Part shown: piece after piece, positions 42,812 to 51,624 of the stretch
Layout: each line of letters starts with the position of its first letter
Position numbering within the stretch: position 1 is the stretch's first letter
Origin: Hyphobacterium sp. CCMP332
GTDB taxonomy: Bacteria; Pseudomonadota; Alphaproteobacteria; Caulobacterales; Maricaulaceae
NCBI RefSeq assembly: GCF_014323565.1
Contig: NZ_CP058669.1
Location: forward strand, 496,001 to 560,000
Direction of reading: 5' to 3'
Length of the DNA stretch: 64,000 bases
Notes under the pieces: model-generated
Database searches by the model: none
Told to the model about the DNA's origin: nothing
What the model saw: the letters and a program-made list of their open reading frames with translations, nothing else
Made by a program: the position numbers and the translations under genes

Positions 42812-43496
42812 GCCACTCCTGATCTTCGGGTCAGCAGAAATCGCCGAGCTGGCACATTTCTATTTCAGTCATGACAGCGGGTACGACATCGTCGGCTTCA
42901 CTGTAGATGATGCCTATGTCGAGGCCGACACTTTCTGCGGCCTTCCCATGGTGCCGTGGAGCGAAGCCCGGACGCGCTTTGGCCCGGAAACCCATGCCTG
43001 CCATGTCGCGCTCTCCTACATGAAGCTGAACCGTCTGCGGCAGGCCAAGTTCGAACAGGTGAAGGCAGCAGGCTATCGCCTGCCCAGCTATATCTGTTCA
43101 AAATCCGTGAGCTGGCCGGACCTGCAGATGGGTGAAAATTGCTTCATTCTTGAAAATCAGACCATCCAGCCCACTGTGAAACTCGGCGACAATGTCATGC
43201 TCTGGTCGGGCAATCATATCGGCCATGGCACTCATATCGGCAGTCATACCTATTTCGCCTCCCACGTGGTGGTCTCTGGTCATTGCCGGATTGGCGAGCG
43301 CTGCTTCTTCGGCGTCAACGCCACGCTGCGTGACTTTCTGAAAGTCGGCGATGAAGCCTTCATCGCCATGGATGCCAGCCTGACGAAAGACGTCGAGGCC
43401 GGCTCTGTGGTACTCGGTTCGCCCGGCACGGTCTTTGGTCCCGACGACCCCAAGGGGCGCAAGATCCGCAACAATTATTTTGGCCTCGATGACTGA
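42801..43496 (+). CDS. NeuD/PglD-type left-handed beta-helix acyltransferase
   Basis: The 231-residue protein has a Rossmann-like N-terminal domain (PLLIFGSAEIAELAHFYFSH) and C-terminal hexapeptide repeats (GDNVMLWSGNHIGHGTHIGS, CRIGERCFFGVNATLRDFL, IAMDASLTKDVEAGSVVLG). The family N- or O-acetylates amino or nonulosonic sugars. The Pse pathway needs an acetyl transfer to the 4-amino sugar between PseC and PseG, normally done by the GNAT enzyme PseH. No GNAT gene is in this operon, so this protein may fill that step or may modify the finished acid. The start at 42801 has GGAGG six bases before it. Confidence 0.85.
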   Translation: MSGKPLLIFGSAEIAELAHFYFSHDSGYDIVGFTVDDAYVEADTFCGLPMVPWSEARTRFGPETHACHVALSYMKLNRLRQAKFEQVKAAGYRLPSYICSKSVSWPDLQMGENCFILENQTIQPTVKLGDNVMLWSGNHIGHGTHIGSHTYFASHVVVSGHCRIGERCFFGVNATLRDFLKVGDEAFIAMDASLTKDVEAGSVVLGSPGTVFGPDDPKGRKIRNNYFGLDD

Positions 43497-44379
43497 CTGG
43501 ACAAAACTCGGCCCCGTTATCAAGCCTGATCCGGATCTGTCCTGGTGCCGGACCCATGCCATGTTGCCGACCCCGGAGCGCGTGGGCGGATCGCTGGTGC
43601 GGATATGGTGGGGCGGGCGCAATGATGCCAACCAATCCCATATCGGCTGGTCGCTGATCGATCTGGAACGGCCGGACAGGGTTCTGGAAACCGTGCTGGA
43701 GCCCGAACTCACGCCCGGCCGGCTCGGCACATTCGACGACAACGGTGTCCTGCCGTCCTGCGTCATCCGGACCGGCAGCGAAACGCGGCTCTATTACATC
43801 GGCTTCAAGCCGGGTGGCACAACGCGCATGGATCTGTTCGGCGGTCTCGCCATCAAGCCTGACGGCGCGGCGGGCTTCGAGCGCTGGTCCGAAGCGCCGA
43901 TCATCGAGCGCTGCAAGGTCAATCCCTTCATCAATACCGCCCCGTGGGTGGTGAAAACACCCTTTGGCTGGCGCATGTATTACGTCGCCGGCGTGGAATG
44001 GGTGCACAAGGATTTGCCGCGCTACAATATCCAGATTGCGAGCTCCAAGGACGGGCTCGACTGGCAGCGCAAGGGCCGCGTGGCGATTGATTTTGAACCC
44101 GGCGAGAATGCTTTGGCGCGGCCCTATGTCTGGCATGATGGCGAGAATTGGCGCATGTGGTTTGCCGCCAAGGGCGAGGCCTATCGCCAGAAGCAGGCGG
44201 TCTCGGCCAACGGGCTCAACTGGACCCGCATTGACCCGCCGGGGCTGGAACCGGGGACAGGCGAGGACAGCGAGATGATCGAATATGGCGTTGTGCTGAT
44301 CCATAACGGCCAGCGCATCGTCTTTTATAATGGCAATGATTACGGAAAGGGCGGCGTTCTGGCCGCGATCGAGGAATGA
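43489..44379 (+). CDS. Five-blade propeller protein (GH43/GH32-like), unknown role in the Pse operon
   Basis: The 296-residue protein has repeats typical of the arabinanase/invertase clan propeller: LVRIWWGGRNDANQSHIGWS, TRLYYIGFKPGGTTRMDLFG, APWVVKTPFGWRMYYVAGVE and WRMWFAAKGEAYRQKQAVSA. There is no signal peptide, so it acts in the cytoplasm. It could be a glycosidase-like or sugar-transferring enzyme on a nonulosonic acid derivative; the function is not known. It overlaps the acyltransferase gene by eight bases and the WbqC-like gene by four. Confidence 0.75.
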   Translation: MTDWTKLGPVIKPDPDLSWCRTHAMLPTPERVGGSLVRIWWGGRNDANQSHIGWSLIDLERPDRVLETVLEPELTPGRLGTFDDNGVLPSCVIRTGSETRLYYIGFKPGGTTRMDLFGGLAIKPDGAAGFERWSEAPIIERCKVNPFINTAPWVVKTPFGWRMYYVAGVEWVHKDLPRYNIQIASSKDGLDWQRKGRVAIDFEPGENALARPYVWHDGENWRMWFAAKGEAYRQKQAVSANGLNWTRIDPPGLEPGTGEDSEMIEYGVVLIHNGQRIVFYNGNDYGKGGVLAAIEE

Positions 44380-45101
44380 CGCAGCCTGCCGTAAATCCCG
44401 CTCGCAAGTCCGCCGCCATCATGCAGCCAACCTTCCTGCCCTGGATTGGCTATTTCGGCCTGATGGCCTCGGTTGATCTCTTCATTTTTCTCGATGATGT
44501 CCAGTTCGACAAACGCTCCTGGCAACAGCGCAACCGGATCAAGACACCCAATGGCGTCTTGTGGCTGACGGTTCCGGTCCTCACCAAGGGCCGCCGCGAT
44601 CAGACCATCTGCGACGCCGAAATCCAGCCCGACGCGAAATTCCCGGACGCCATGTGGCGGACCATCGAGATGAATTTTGCAAAAGCGCCCTATGCCTCGC
44701 GATACCTGCCGGCGCTGCACGGCATCATGGCAGATAACACCGCCACTATCGGCGAATTGAATATCGCCATCATCGAATGGATGGCGCGCGAATTCGGTAT
44801 CGCCACCCCCACGGTGCGTTCGTCGCAAACACCGGTCGCCTCCGCCAAGGCGGATCGTCTGGTCGATCTCTGCCGGGCGCATGGCGTGACGGATTATCTC
44901 TCGCCGCCGGGATCGAAAGCCTATCTGGACGACAGTAATGCCTTTTCCGATGCCGGCATCGCGCTTGATTATTTCGGCTACACCCACCCGGAATATGCCC
45001 AGCTGCACGGAGCCTTCGAACCCTATATGAGTGCGCTCGACCTGCTCGTGAATGAAGGCCCGAAGGCGGGCGAGATTCTCCGCTCGGGGCTGGTCTTGTG
45101 A
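44376..45101 (+). CDS. WbqC-family protein
   Basis: The 241-residue protein matches WbqC: KSAAIMQPTFLPWIGYFGLM, FLDDVQFDKRSWQQRNRIKT and LTVPVLTKGRRDQTICDAEI near the start, then DYLSPPGSKAYLDDSNAF. The family is frequent in O-antigen and nonulosonic acid clusters but has no proven biochemical function; an aminoacyl or formyl modifying role has been suggested from context only. It overlaps its upstream and downstream neighbours, so it is co-translated within the operon. Confidence 0.85.
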   Translation: MTQPAVNPARKSAAIMQPTFLPWIGYFGLMASVDLFIFLDDVQFDKRSWQQRNRIKTPNGVLWLTVPVLTKGRRDQTICDAEIQPDAKFPDAMWRTIEMNFAKAPYASRYLPALHGIMADNTATIGELNIAIIEWMAREFGIATPTVRSSQTPVASAKADRLVDLCRAHGVTDYLSPPGSKAYLDDSNAFSDAGIALDYFGYTHPEYAQLHGAFEPYMSALDLLVNEGPKAGEILRSGLVL

Positions 45102-45793
45102 TGCGCCGCATCGCCATCATCCCGGCGCGCGGCGGCTCCAAGCGCATCCCGCGCAAGAATATCCGCCCCTTCGCCGGCCAGCCGGCCCTGACCCATATCC
45201 TCAAGGCCGCCGAGGCCACCGGCCTGTTTGATATCATTCATGTTTCGACCGATGACCCGGAGATTGCGGAAGTTGCGGCCGAAGCGGGGCATCGCCCCGA
45301 TTTTCGCCGGGAAGCGGTTATCGCCGATGATTTCACGCCCATCCGCACGGTGATGAGCTGGACGCTGCGCGAATATGAAAAGCGCGGCCAGCATTTTGAA
45401 ACGGCGGCTCTGCTCTATGCGACCGCCTTCTTTGTCGAGCCGCAGGATTTGGCCCGCGCCATTGCCGATTACGAGGCCCACCGCACGCATCCCGTGCTCG
45501 CCGTGGCCGGGATCGGCACACCGTTCGAAAAACTCTTTATCGAGACTGGCGGCATTCTGCGAACCGCTGACGAAGCGAGGTTCGGATCGCGGACGCAGGA
45601 TTTGACCCCCGCCTATCGGGACGCCGGCGCCTTCGGCATTTTCTCGGCGCCGACCCTGCTCGCGGAAGACGATGGCAGCGCGCCACTGCATTTCCGGCCT
45701 TTCATCCTCGATCGGCTGAAGGCGATTGATATTGATACCGAAGAGGACTGGGCCTTCGCCGAGCGCCTCCATGCTGCAAGGACACATTCATGA
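45101..45793 (+). CDS. pseF: CMP-pseudaminic acid synthetase PseF
   Basis: The 230-residue cytidylyltransferase activates pseudaminic acid with CTP. The N-terminal IAIIPARGGSKRIPRKNIRP is the nucleotide-binding signature, and HVSTDDPEIAEVAAEAG and AGAFGIFSAPTLL support PseF over NeuA. ATG at 45101 shares its first base with the previous stop codon (TGATG), and its 3' end overlaps the methylase gene by four bases. The product would be the donor for FlmG. Caulobacter calls this gene flmC. Confidence 0.9.
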   Translation: MRRIAIIPARGGSKRIPRKNIRPFAGQPALTHILKAAEATGLFDIIHVSTDDPEIAEVAAEAGHRPDFRREAVIADDFTPIRTVMSWTLREYEKRGQHFETAALLYATAFFVEPQDLARAIADYEAHRTHPVLAVAGIGTPFEKLFIETGGILRTADEARFGSRTQDLTPAYRDAGAFGIFSAPTLLAEDDGSAPLHFRPFILDRLKAIDIDTEEDWAFAERLHAARTHS

Positions 45794-46413
45794 CCTACAA
45801 GACCGAGCAGGAAGCCTTCTGGGCCGGACAATTCGGCGATGAATACCGCGAGCGGTGTTCGCTGGAGCCCGAGCTGGTCGCGGCCCGCACCGCCTGCATG
45901 GCGCGCATGTTGCGCAAGGCCGCGCCGGTGAAATCCGCCTTCGAGATCGGCTGCAATATCGGCCTCAACCTGGTGGCCATGAACCGGGTGTCGCCGGGCA
46001 CCGAGCTGGAGGCCATCGAGATCAACGCCGAGTCCGCAGCCCAGGCCAACAGGCTGGGCGTGGCAAAGGTCGAGACCGGCTCCATCCTCGAATACACCCC
46101 GCCGCGCAGCTATGATCTGACCATGATTTGCGGCGTGCTGATCCATCTTGATCCGGAAGTGCTGCCGCAGGTCTATGACGTGCTCTTCAACGCCTCGAAC
46201 CGCCATATCCTGCTGTTTGAATACTATAATCCGACGCCGGTCGAAGTCACCTATCGCGGCCATGAAGGACGCCTCTTCAAGCGCGATTTCGCCGGAGAAA
46301 TGCTCGACCGTTTCGAGGGAAAGCTGACGCTGAAGGATTACGGCTTCTTCTATCATCGCGACCCGATTTCCTGGTCCGATGACGGGACGTGGTTCTTGCT
46401 GGAGAAGGGATGA
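45790..46413 (+). CDS. Pseudaminic acid biosynthesis-associated methyltransferase
   Basis: This 207-residue SAM-dependent methyltransferase starts YKTEQEAFWAGQFGDEYRER, the recognisable lead of the family annotated as pseudaminic acid biosynthesis-associated methylase. The SAM motif is AFEIGCNIGLNLVAMNRVSP, with SYDLTMICGVLIHLDPEV following. The family lies next to pse genes in many genomes, and its substrate is not established. It ends the plus-strand operon. Confidence 0.88.
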   Translation: MTYKTEQEAFWAGQFGDEYRERCSLEPELVAARTACMARMLRKAAPVKSAFEIGCNIGLNLVAMNRVSPGTELEAIEINAESAAQANRLGVAKVETGSILEYTPPRSYDLTMICGVLIHLDPEVLPQVYDVLFNASNRHILLFEYYNPTPVEVTYRGHEGRLFKRDFAGEMLDRFEGKLTLKDYGFFYHRDPISWSDDGTWFLLEKG

Positions 46414-46520
46414 TCGTGCGTGGTTCGAGGCTGTCCTGCGGCCAGCACCTCACCATGAGGTAGGTCGGCGTAAATCATTCACCTCATCCTGAGGTGCGAA
46501 CGAAGTTAGCCTCGAAGGGC
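46414..46520. repeat. Palindromic repeat, two half-elements
   Basis: Two pieces of the intergenic repeat family lie here: CGTGGTTCGAGGCT with CACCTCACCATGAGGT, then CACCTCATCCTGAGGTGCG with CCTCGAAGGGCGAGG. The order of halves is reversed compared with the copy at 54390. The repeat fills the space between two convergent transcripts. Confidence 0.75.
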
Positions 46521-46528
46521 GAGGTGAA

Positions 46529-47743
46529 CTAAAGCCGCTCCCCCGCCACCGCATCAATCACGGCGAGCGCATTCCACCCGGCAGCCGAAATTTCCGCCGC
46601 GATCTGGGCATTCCAGTTGGGCGAGCAGAGCAGGAAGATGCGCGCCGATACGTCTGCTGCGACATCCGGGTGCGCAATCGGGACGGCCAGGCCCGGAAAG
46701 GGCGCACCGATTTTGCTGGCGGATTTGTCCACCACCTGCACCGATGAAAAGGCCTGCGCCAGCAGCGGCGCAGCGCGCTCGGCATATTCATTCGCGCCCC
46801 AGATAAAGACCGAAGCCGTGCCAGACGGATCAGCGTCGCGCGCCAGCTTTGCCGCGCTTTCCGCCGCCGCCTGCCGCCGGGCGCGGTCGGCCATGGCTTC
46901 GGCATAGGCCGCTTTCGCCGCCGCCAGCCGCTTGGGGCCACCGGTCAGACAGGCATCGGACGCCGGACGCGGGCACTCCGCCAGCGCCCGGTCCGTCAGA
47001 CGCGCCGCAATCGCCTGCCCGTAGGCCACGGTCGGCGTCGGCTGATCAGGCAGGATGTCCAGCCCGTGCTGTTCCAGCAATTCGCGCAGCGTCTCCGGCG
47101 TGAAATGCAGCAAATGCTCCACATTCAGCGAGTCCTGCGGATGCGTGGTGTAATTGGGCACTTCCAGGATCAGAACGCCGCCATCCTTCAGGAGCGCCAG
47201 CGCCGAGCGCAGCCACGCCCCGGCATCGATCACATGCTCCAGCACATAATAGGCGATCACGGCATCGGCGGACCGGGGTGTAACGGACGCGACGCCCGCT
47301 TCCAGAAAGCCTTTCTCGACCCCGGCGGCCTCGTCGGCCTCGACCGGGTCAAAGCCGAACGCGTCATAGCCGGCCTTTGACAGCTCGGCGCAGAAGGCTC
47401 CGTCATTGGCACCGATTTCGATGATCCGCCCGCCGCCGGGCACGCGCGCCGCGACAGCGGAGAGGCGCGACGCCGCATCGAAATGCAATTCCCCGCCGCG
47501 ATGGCCGATATGCGCATCGCGGTAATAGTCCATCAGGAAAGCCTCATCGGGCCGTTCCAGCGCTTGCACGAAACCGCACGAGCCACACGCGACATCGACG
47601 AACACCATCTGATGATCACAAGTCCGCCCGCGCACAATGATTTCGCGCTGGCCCAGCACGTCGGGCCGGGACGCGCCGCACAGGTCGCAGGCCACAGCCT
47701 GCCAGTTGGCGCGGCGCAGGGGGCGGTCAGGCGCGGCCATCAA
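46529..47743 (-). CDS. NovU-type SAM-dependent C-methyltransferase
   Basis: The 404-residue protein has an N-terminal zinc-binding segment (CDLCGAS and CGSCGF). A SAM-binding domain follows (GGGRIIEIGANDGAFCAELS, ADAVIAYYVLEHVIDAGAWL, then ILEVPNYTTHPQD), and a C-terminal Rossmann-like domain (ASVFIWGANEYAERAAPLLA). This three-part layout is that of sugar C-methyltransferases acting on nucleotide-bound deoxysugars. It probably methylates a sugar related to the adjacent pse genes. The start (47743 or 47740) lies inside the 3' end of the upstream PhyH gene. Confidence 0.85.
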   Translation of the reverse strand: MMAAPDRPLRRANWQAVACDLCGASRPDVLGQREIIVRGRTCDHQMVFVDVACGSCGFVQALERPDEAFLMDYYRDAHIGHRGGELHFDAASRLSAVAARVPGGGRIIEIGANDGAFCAELSKAGYDAFGFDPVEADEAAGVEKGFLEAGVASVTPRSADAVIAYYVLEHVIDAGAWLRSALALLKDGGVLILEVPNYTTHPQDSLNVEHLLHFTPETLRELLEQHGLDILPDQPTPTVAYGQAIAARLTDRALAECPRPASDACLTGGPKRLAAAKAAYAEAMADRARRQAAAESAAKLARDADPSGTASVFIWGANEYAERAAPLLAQAFSSVQVVDKSASKIGAPFPGLAVPIAHPDVAADVSARIFLLCSPNWNAQIAAEISAAGWNALAVIDAVAGERL

Positions 47744-48533
47744 GGCGCGCCTTTTGTTGCTCCAGCACGTAGCGGGAGAGAGAGGGCGTATAGGTCGAGG
47801 TCAGGGCGTGTGCCGTCGCCAGATCGTTGAAGCGCAGCTGCACCGAGATCCGCACCCGGTCCGACGCATTCGGCCCGCTCTTGTGGATCAGCGACTGGTT
47901 GAAGATCAGGAGTTCGTCATATCCCACTGCAACCGGCACCAGCGACGCCTCGGGCACCGGCTCGGCGGTTTCAAACCATTCATGCCCGGCCTCATAGGGC
48001 TTGAAGGCGCGCAAGCCTCCCGCCTGACTGCCCGGCAGGATGCGCAATTCGCCCATGTCCGGCGTCATCTGGCAGAGCGGCGTCCACAGCGTCACGGCAT
48101 TGGGCGAGAGCAGGGAATACCAGCTGTCCTGATGCGCGGGCGTGGCAAAGCGCTGATCCCCCGGACGGTCCAGCCGGATCAGCGGCAGCGTTCCGGCCAC
48201 AGCCTCTTCCACCCCGGCGGCGGCAATTGTCTTGCGCACGAAGGGGTGATGGATCAGCGCGATCACCGGCGGCAGGGCGGGGAAGACTTCATAGAGGGCG
48301 CGGGTAACAGCATTGCCGGTCTCGGCAGCGTGAATACCATCCAGCAGCGCATCAAACCCGGCATCCTTCGGCAGCGCCGCAAACACGTCTTCAGGCAGAA
48401 GGCGGCGCGCAATGTGCAGCGCGGTGGCGTGCAGCGTGGCGCGCACCTCGTCCTTCATCGCTGCAATCGCGGGGTCGCGGATCAGCGCATAGCCGTCTGT
48501 TGCGAATGTGCCGAAGGGATCGCCGCCCGCCAT
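47727..48533 (-). CDS. Phytanoyl-CoA dioxygenase family (PhyH) protein
   Basis: The 268-residue Fe(II)/2-oxoglutarate-dependent oxygenase has a candidate H-x-D in PAHQDSWYSLLSPNAVTLWT. The distal histidine lies in ELLIFNQSLIHKSGPNASDR, with a 2-oxoglutarate-binding Arg close by (RVRISVQLRFND). It would hydroxylate an organic substrate. Lying between pseB and the C-methyltransferase, and overlapping the latter by 17 bases, it may modify a sugar or lipid of the same pathway. Confidence 0.83.
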   Translation of the reverse strand: MAGGDPFGTFATDGYALIRDPAIAAMKDEVRATLHATALHIARRLLPEDVFAALPKDAGFDALLDGIHAAETGNAVTRALYEVFPALPPVIALIHHPFVRKTIAAAGVEEAVAGTLPLIRLDRPGDQRFATPAHQDSWYSLLSPNAVTLWTPLCQMTPDMGELRILPGSQAGGLRAFKPYEAGHEWFETAEPVPEASLVPVAVGYDELLIFNQSLIHKSGPNASDRVRISVQLRFNDLATAHALTSTYTPSLSRYVLEQQKARLDGRA

Positions 48534-48535
48534 GT

Positions 48536-49666
<1,131 letters not shown>

Positions 49667-49681
49667 TTAACGCGCCGTTAG
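49667..49681. promoter_or_regulatory. CtrA-box-like motif between pseB and spsF-like gene
   Basis: TTAA-CGCGCCG-TTAG is a one-mismatch match to the CtrA box TTAA-N7-TTAA. It lies about 46 bases upstream of both divergent start codons. Cell-cycle control of pseB or of the spsF-like gene is possible but rests on this motif alone. Confidence 0.4.
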
Positions 49682-49725
49682 GCTGTCGCGCGCATCCTCA
49701 ATGGTAAGGAAAAAGGGGGATCGCC

Positions 49726-50505
49726 ATGAGTTTGGCCGTCATCGTGCAGGCACGCGCTGCCTCTTCCCGTATTCCCCTGAAATTACTGGAATCCCTGGGC
49801 GAACGCAGCGCGCTCCTTCGCTGTATGGATCGTTGCCGCGAAATTGACGGCGCCGAACTGGTCATCGCCGCGGTTGCCGACGGCCCCGGAGATGATGAAA
49901 TCGCCGAAGAAGCCAGTGATGCCGGCTATATGGTCACGCGTGGCCCGGAGGAGGATGTCCTCGCCCGCATGGCCGCCGCCGCCAGGGATTCCGGCGCGGA
50001 GACGATTTTGCGCGTCGAAGGCCATCATCCCTTCATTGATCCGCAAATCTGCCATCGCGTCGTCCAGTTGCTTGATGACACTCATGCCGATTTTGCCTGT
50101 AATGACATGCCCTTGCGCTTCCCCAACGGGCTCCAGTGCGAGGCCTTTCCGGTCCACCTCCTGCATGAGGCGGAACGCAATGCGACAAAGCCCTTTGATC
50201 GCCAGTCGGTAACGGGCTGGATCCGCACCCATCCGCGCATCCGCCGCGTCGCACTGACCGGGCCGGGCCAGGGCCTGGAAAATCTGCGCTGGACGCTGGA
50301 AGAACCGGAAGACTTGGATTTCTGCGCCGCCGTTTATGCCGAGCTGGGGGATCGCGCCGCCAGCATCGGTGCCGCCGAACTCGCCGCCCTCTGCCTGCGC
50401 CGCCCGGATATTGCGGGCCTGAATGCGGGTCTCAACGCCGCCGTTCCGGTCATTGGGACGCCGGAATTTGCAACGCCCCCGATGGCGTTTCGTGTGGCTG
50501 CTTAG
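49726..50505 (+). CDS. SpsF-like cytidylyltransferase
   Basis: This 259-residue nucleotidyltransferase starts SLAVIVQARAASSRIPLKLL, the SpsF-type form of the CTP-binding signature, with VTRGPEEDVLARMAAAARDS and ILRVEGHHPFIDPQICHRVV following. SpsF-family members activate sugars for surface polysaccharides. With pseF already present, it may serve a second activated sugar. It is divergent from pseB. The ribosome-binding site is AAGGGGGA. Confidence 0.85.
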   Translation: MSLAVIVQARAASSRIPLKLLESLGERSALLRCMDRCREIDGAELVIAAVADGPGDDEIAEEASDAGYMVTRGPEEDVLARMAAAARDSGAETILRVEGHHPFIDPQICHRVVQLLDDTHADFACNDMPLRFPNGLQCEAFPVHLLHEAERNATKPFDRQSVTGWIRTHPRIRRVALTGPGQGLENLRWTLEEPEDLDFCAAVYAELGDRAASIGAAELAALCLRRPDIAGLNAGLNAAVPVIGTPEFATPPMAFRVAA

Positions 50506-50627
50506 TTTCAAGCCACTTTCGCTATCCCTCTGCAAATTATGATTGTTCTGCGCGTGGCGCTTGTTGGGTGGCCGCGTTGCGCTAACGTTTTGGCGTCAAA
50601 TATGGATTGACGTAAATGGGGGTGTTC

Positions 50628-51464
50628 ATGAAATACGCAATTATGGCGGCAGCACTGTCTGTCGGATTTCTCGGCGCGGCAGTGGCCGACGAGGTCTGGA
50701 CAGATGAATTCGGCAATCAGGTCATCTATCAGAGCCAAATCGGATCGACGGCTGTTTTTACCGGCCCGGAAGGCGAAACCTATTTCATCGAGAATCTGGC
50801 CGGCAACTTTTCCGATCGCCGTGGAGATTTCGCAGGATTCTGGTTGGTGATGCCGCAGGATGCCGGTGAAGAGCAGTATGATTGCGCCTCAACGCGCATC
50901 GCACCAGATGGCCGTTCCTCTACCTATTGGGGTCCGGTCTCGATCCGGTTTGACCGTCCTGCTTTTCCGACGGGATTCACGATGACGCGCGGATATTGTG
51001 CAGACCTGACGAGCGATTATGCAAGCGAGCTCGTCGGCACCACCTATGACGTCAGCTATTCACCTGTGACGGCGGGCGGCGCGGAAACAGCCGACGCCTG
51101 CAATGGCAACAGCGTTTTTCCGATAGTCGGTGAGTTCGTCTTCGAGCCCGGCCGGCGTTACCCGTCACCGTGCGGCGACCATTACCTGACCTTCCAGACA
51201 GATGGAAATCTGGTTGTATATACAAGCGCCGGTCAGCCCATCTGGGCACTGAATTCCCGGACCAATCGCTGGGGGCAAAACCGATACGCGGTGTTCCAGA
51301 GTGACGGCAATCTCGCGACCTATACGGGCCGTGGACGCGGCTTTATCTGGTCGGCTCGGAACGTCGCATCGCCAGCGGGCTCACAGCTGCATCTGACAGA
51401 AGACGGCGAGCTGCAAATCATCGCCCCGAACGGCACGGTTCTTCTGAACGGTGGCCGCGGATAA
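50628..51464 (+). CDS. Secreted protein with B-type (monocot mannose-binding) lectin repeats
   Basis: The 278-residue protein has a signal peptide (MKYAIMAAALSVGFLGAAVA), an uncharacterised middle domain, and three C-terminal beta-prism repeats from about 185: YLTFQTDGNLVVYTSAGQPI, YAVFQSDGNLATYTGRGRGF and LHLTEDGELQIIAPNGTV. The Q-x-D-x-N-x-V-x-Y sugar-binding motif is close to complete in the first and altered in the others. It may bind mannose-like glycans outside the cell. Its placement beside surface-sugar genes fits, but the target is unknown. GGGGGTG precedes the ATG. Confidence 0.78.
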   Translation: MKYAIMAAALSVGFLGAAVADEVWTDEFGNQVIYQSQIGSTAVFTGPEGETYFIENLAGNFSDRRGDFAGFWLVMPQDAGEEQYDCASTRIAPDGRSSTYWGPVSIRFDRPAFPTGFTMTRGYCADLTSDYASELVGTTYDVSYSPVTAGGAETADACNGNSVFPIVGEFVFEPGRRYPSPCGDHYLTFQTDGNLVVYTSAGQPIWALNSRTNRWGQNRYAVFQSDGNLATYTGRGRGFIWSARNVASPAGSQLHLTEDGELQIIAPNGTVLLNGGRG

Positions 51465-51497
51465 TTTCCGCCGTACCCGGGAGCCGACCATAAACGG

Positions 51498-51525
51498 AGC
51501 CCCTTTCTGATAGCAGGAAGGGGCT
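51498..51525 (+). terminator. Terminator after the lectin gene
   Basis: AGCCCCTT(T)C pairs with GAAGGGGCT across about nine bases, and an AT-rich tail follows. It separates the lectin gene from flaEY. Confidence 0.7.
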
Positions 51526-51624
51526 ATTCTATTGTCCGAAAACCTTTCCATTCACCAATAAAATAAACGAAATCCCAATGTCTGGGGCGCACTCTGGAAG
51601 GTCAGTAGTCCGGAGCACCGTTCG

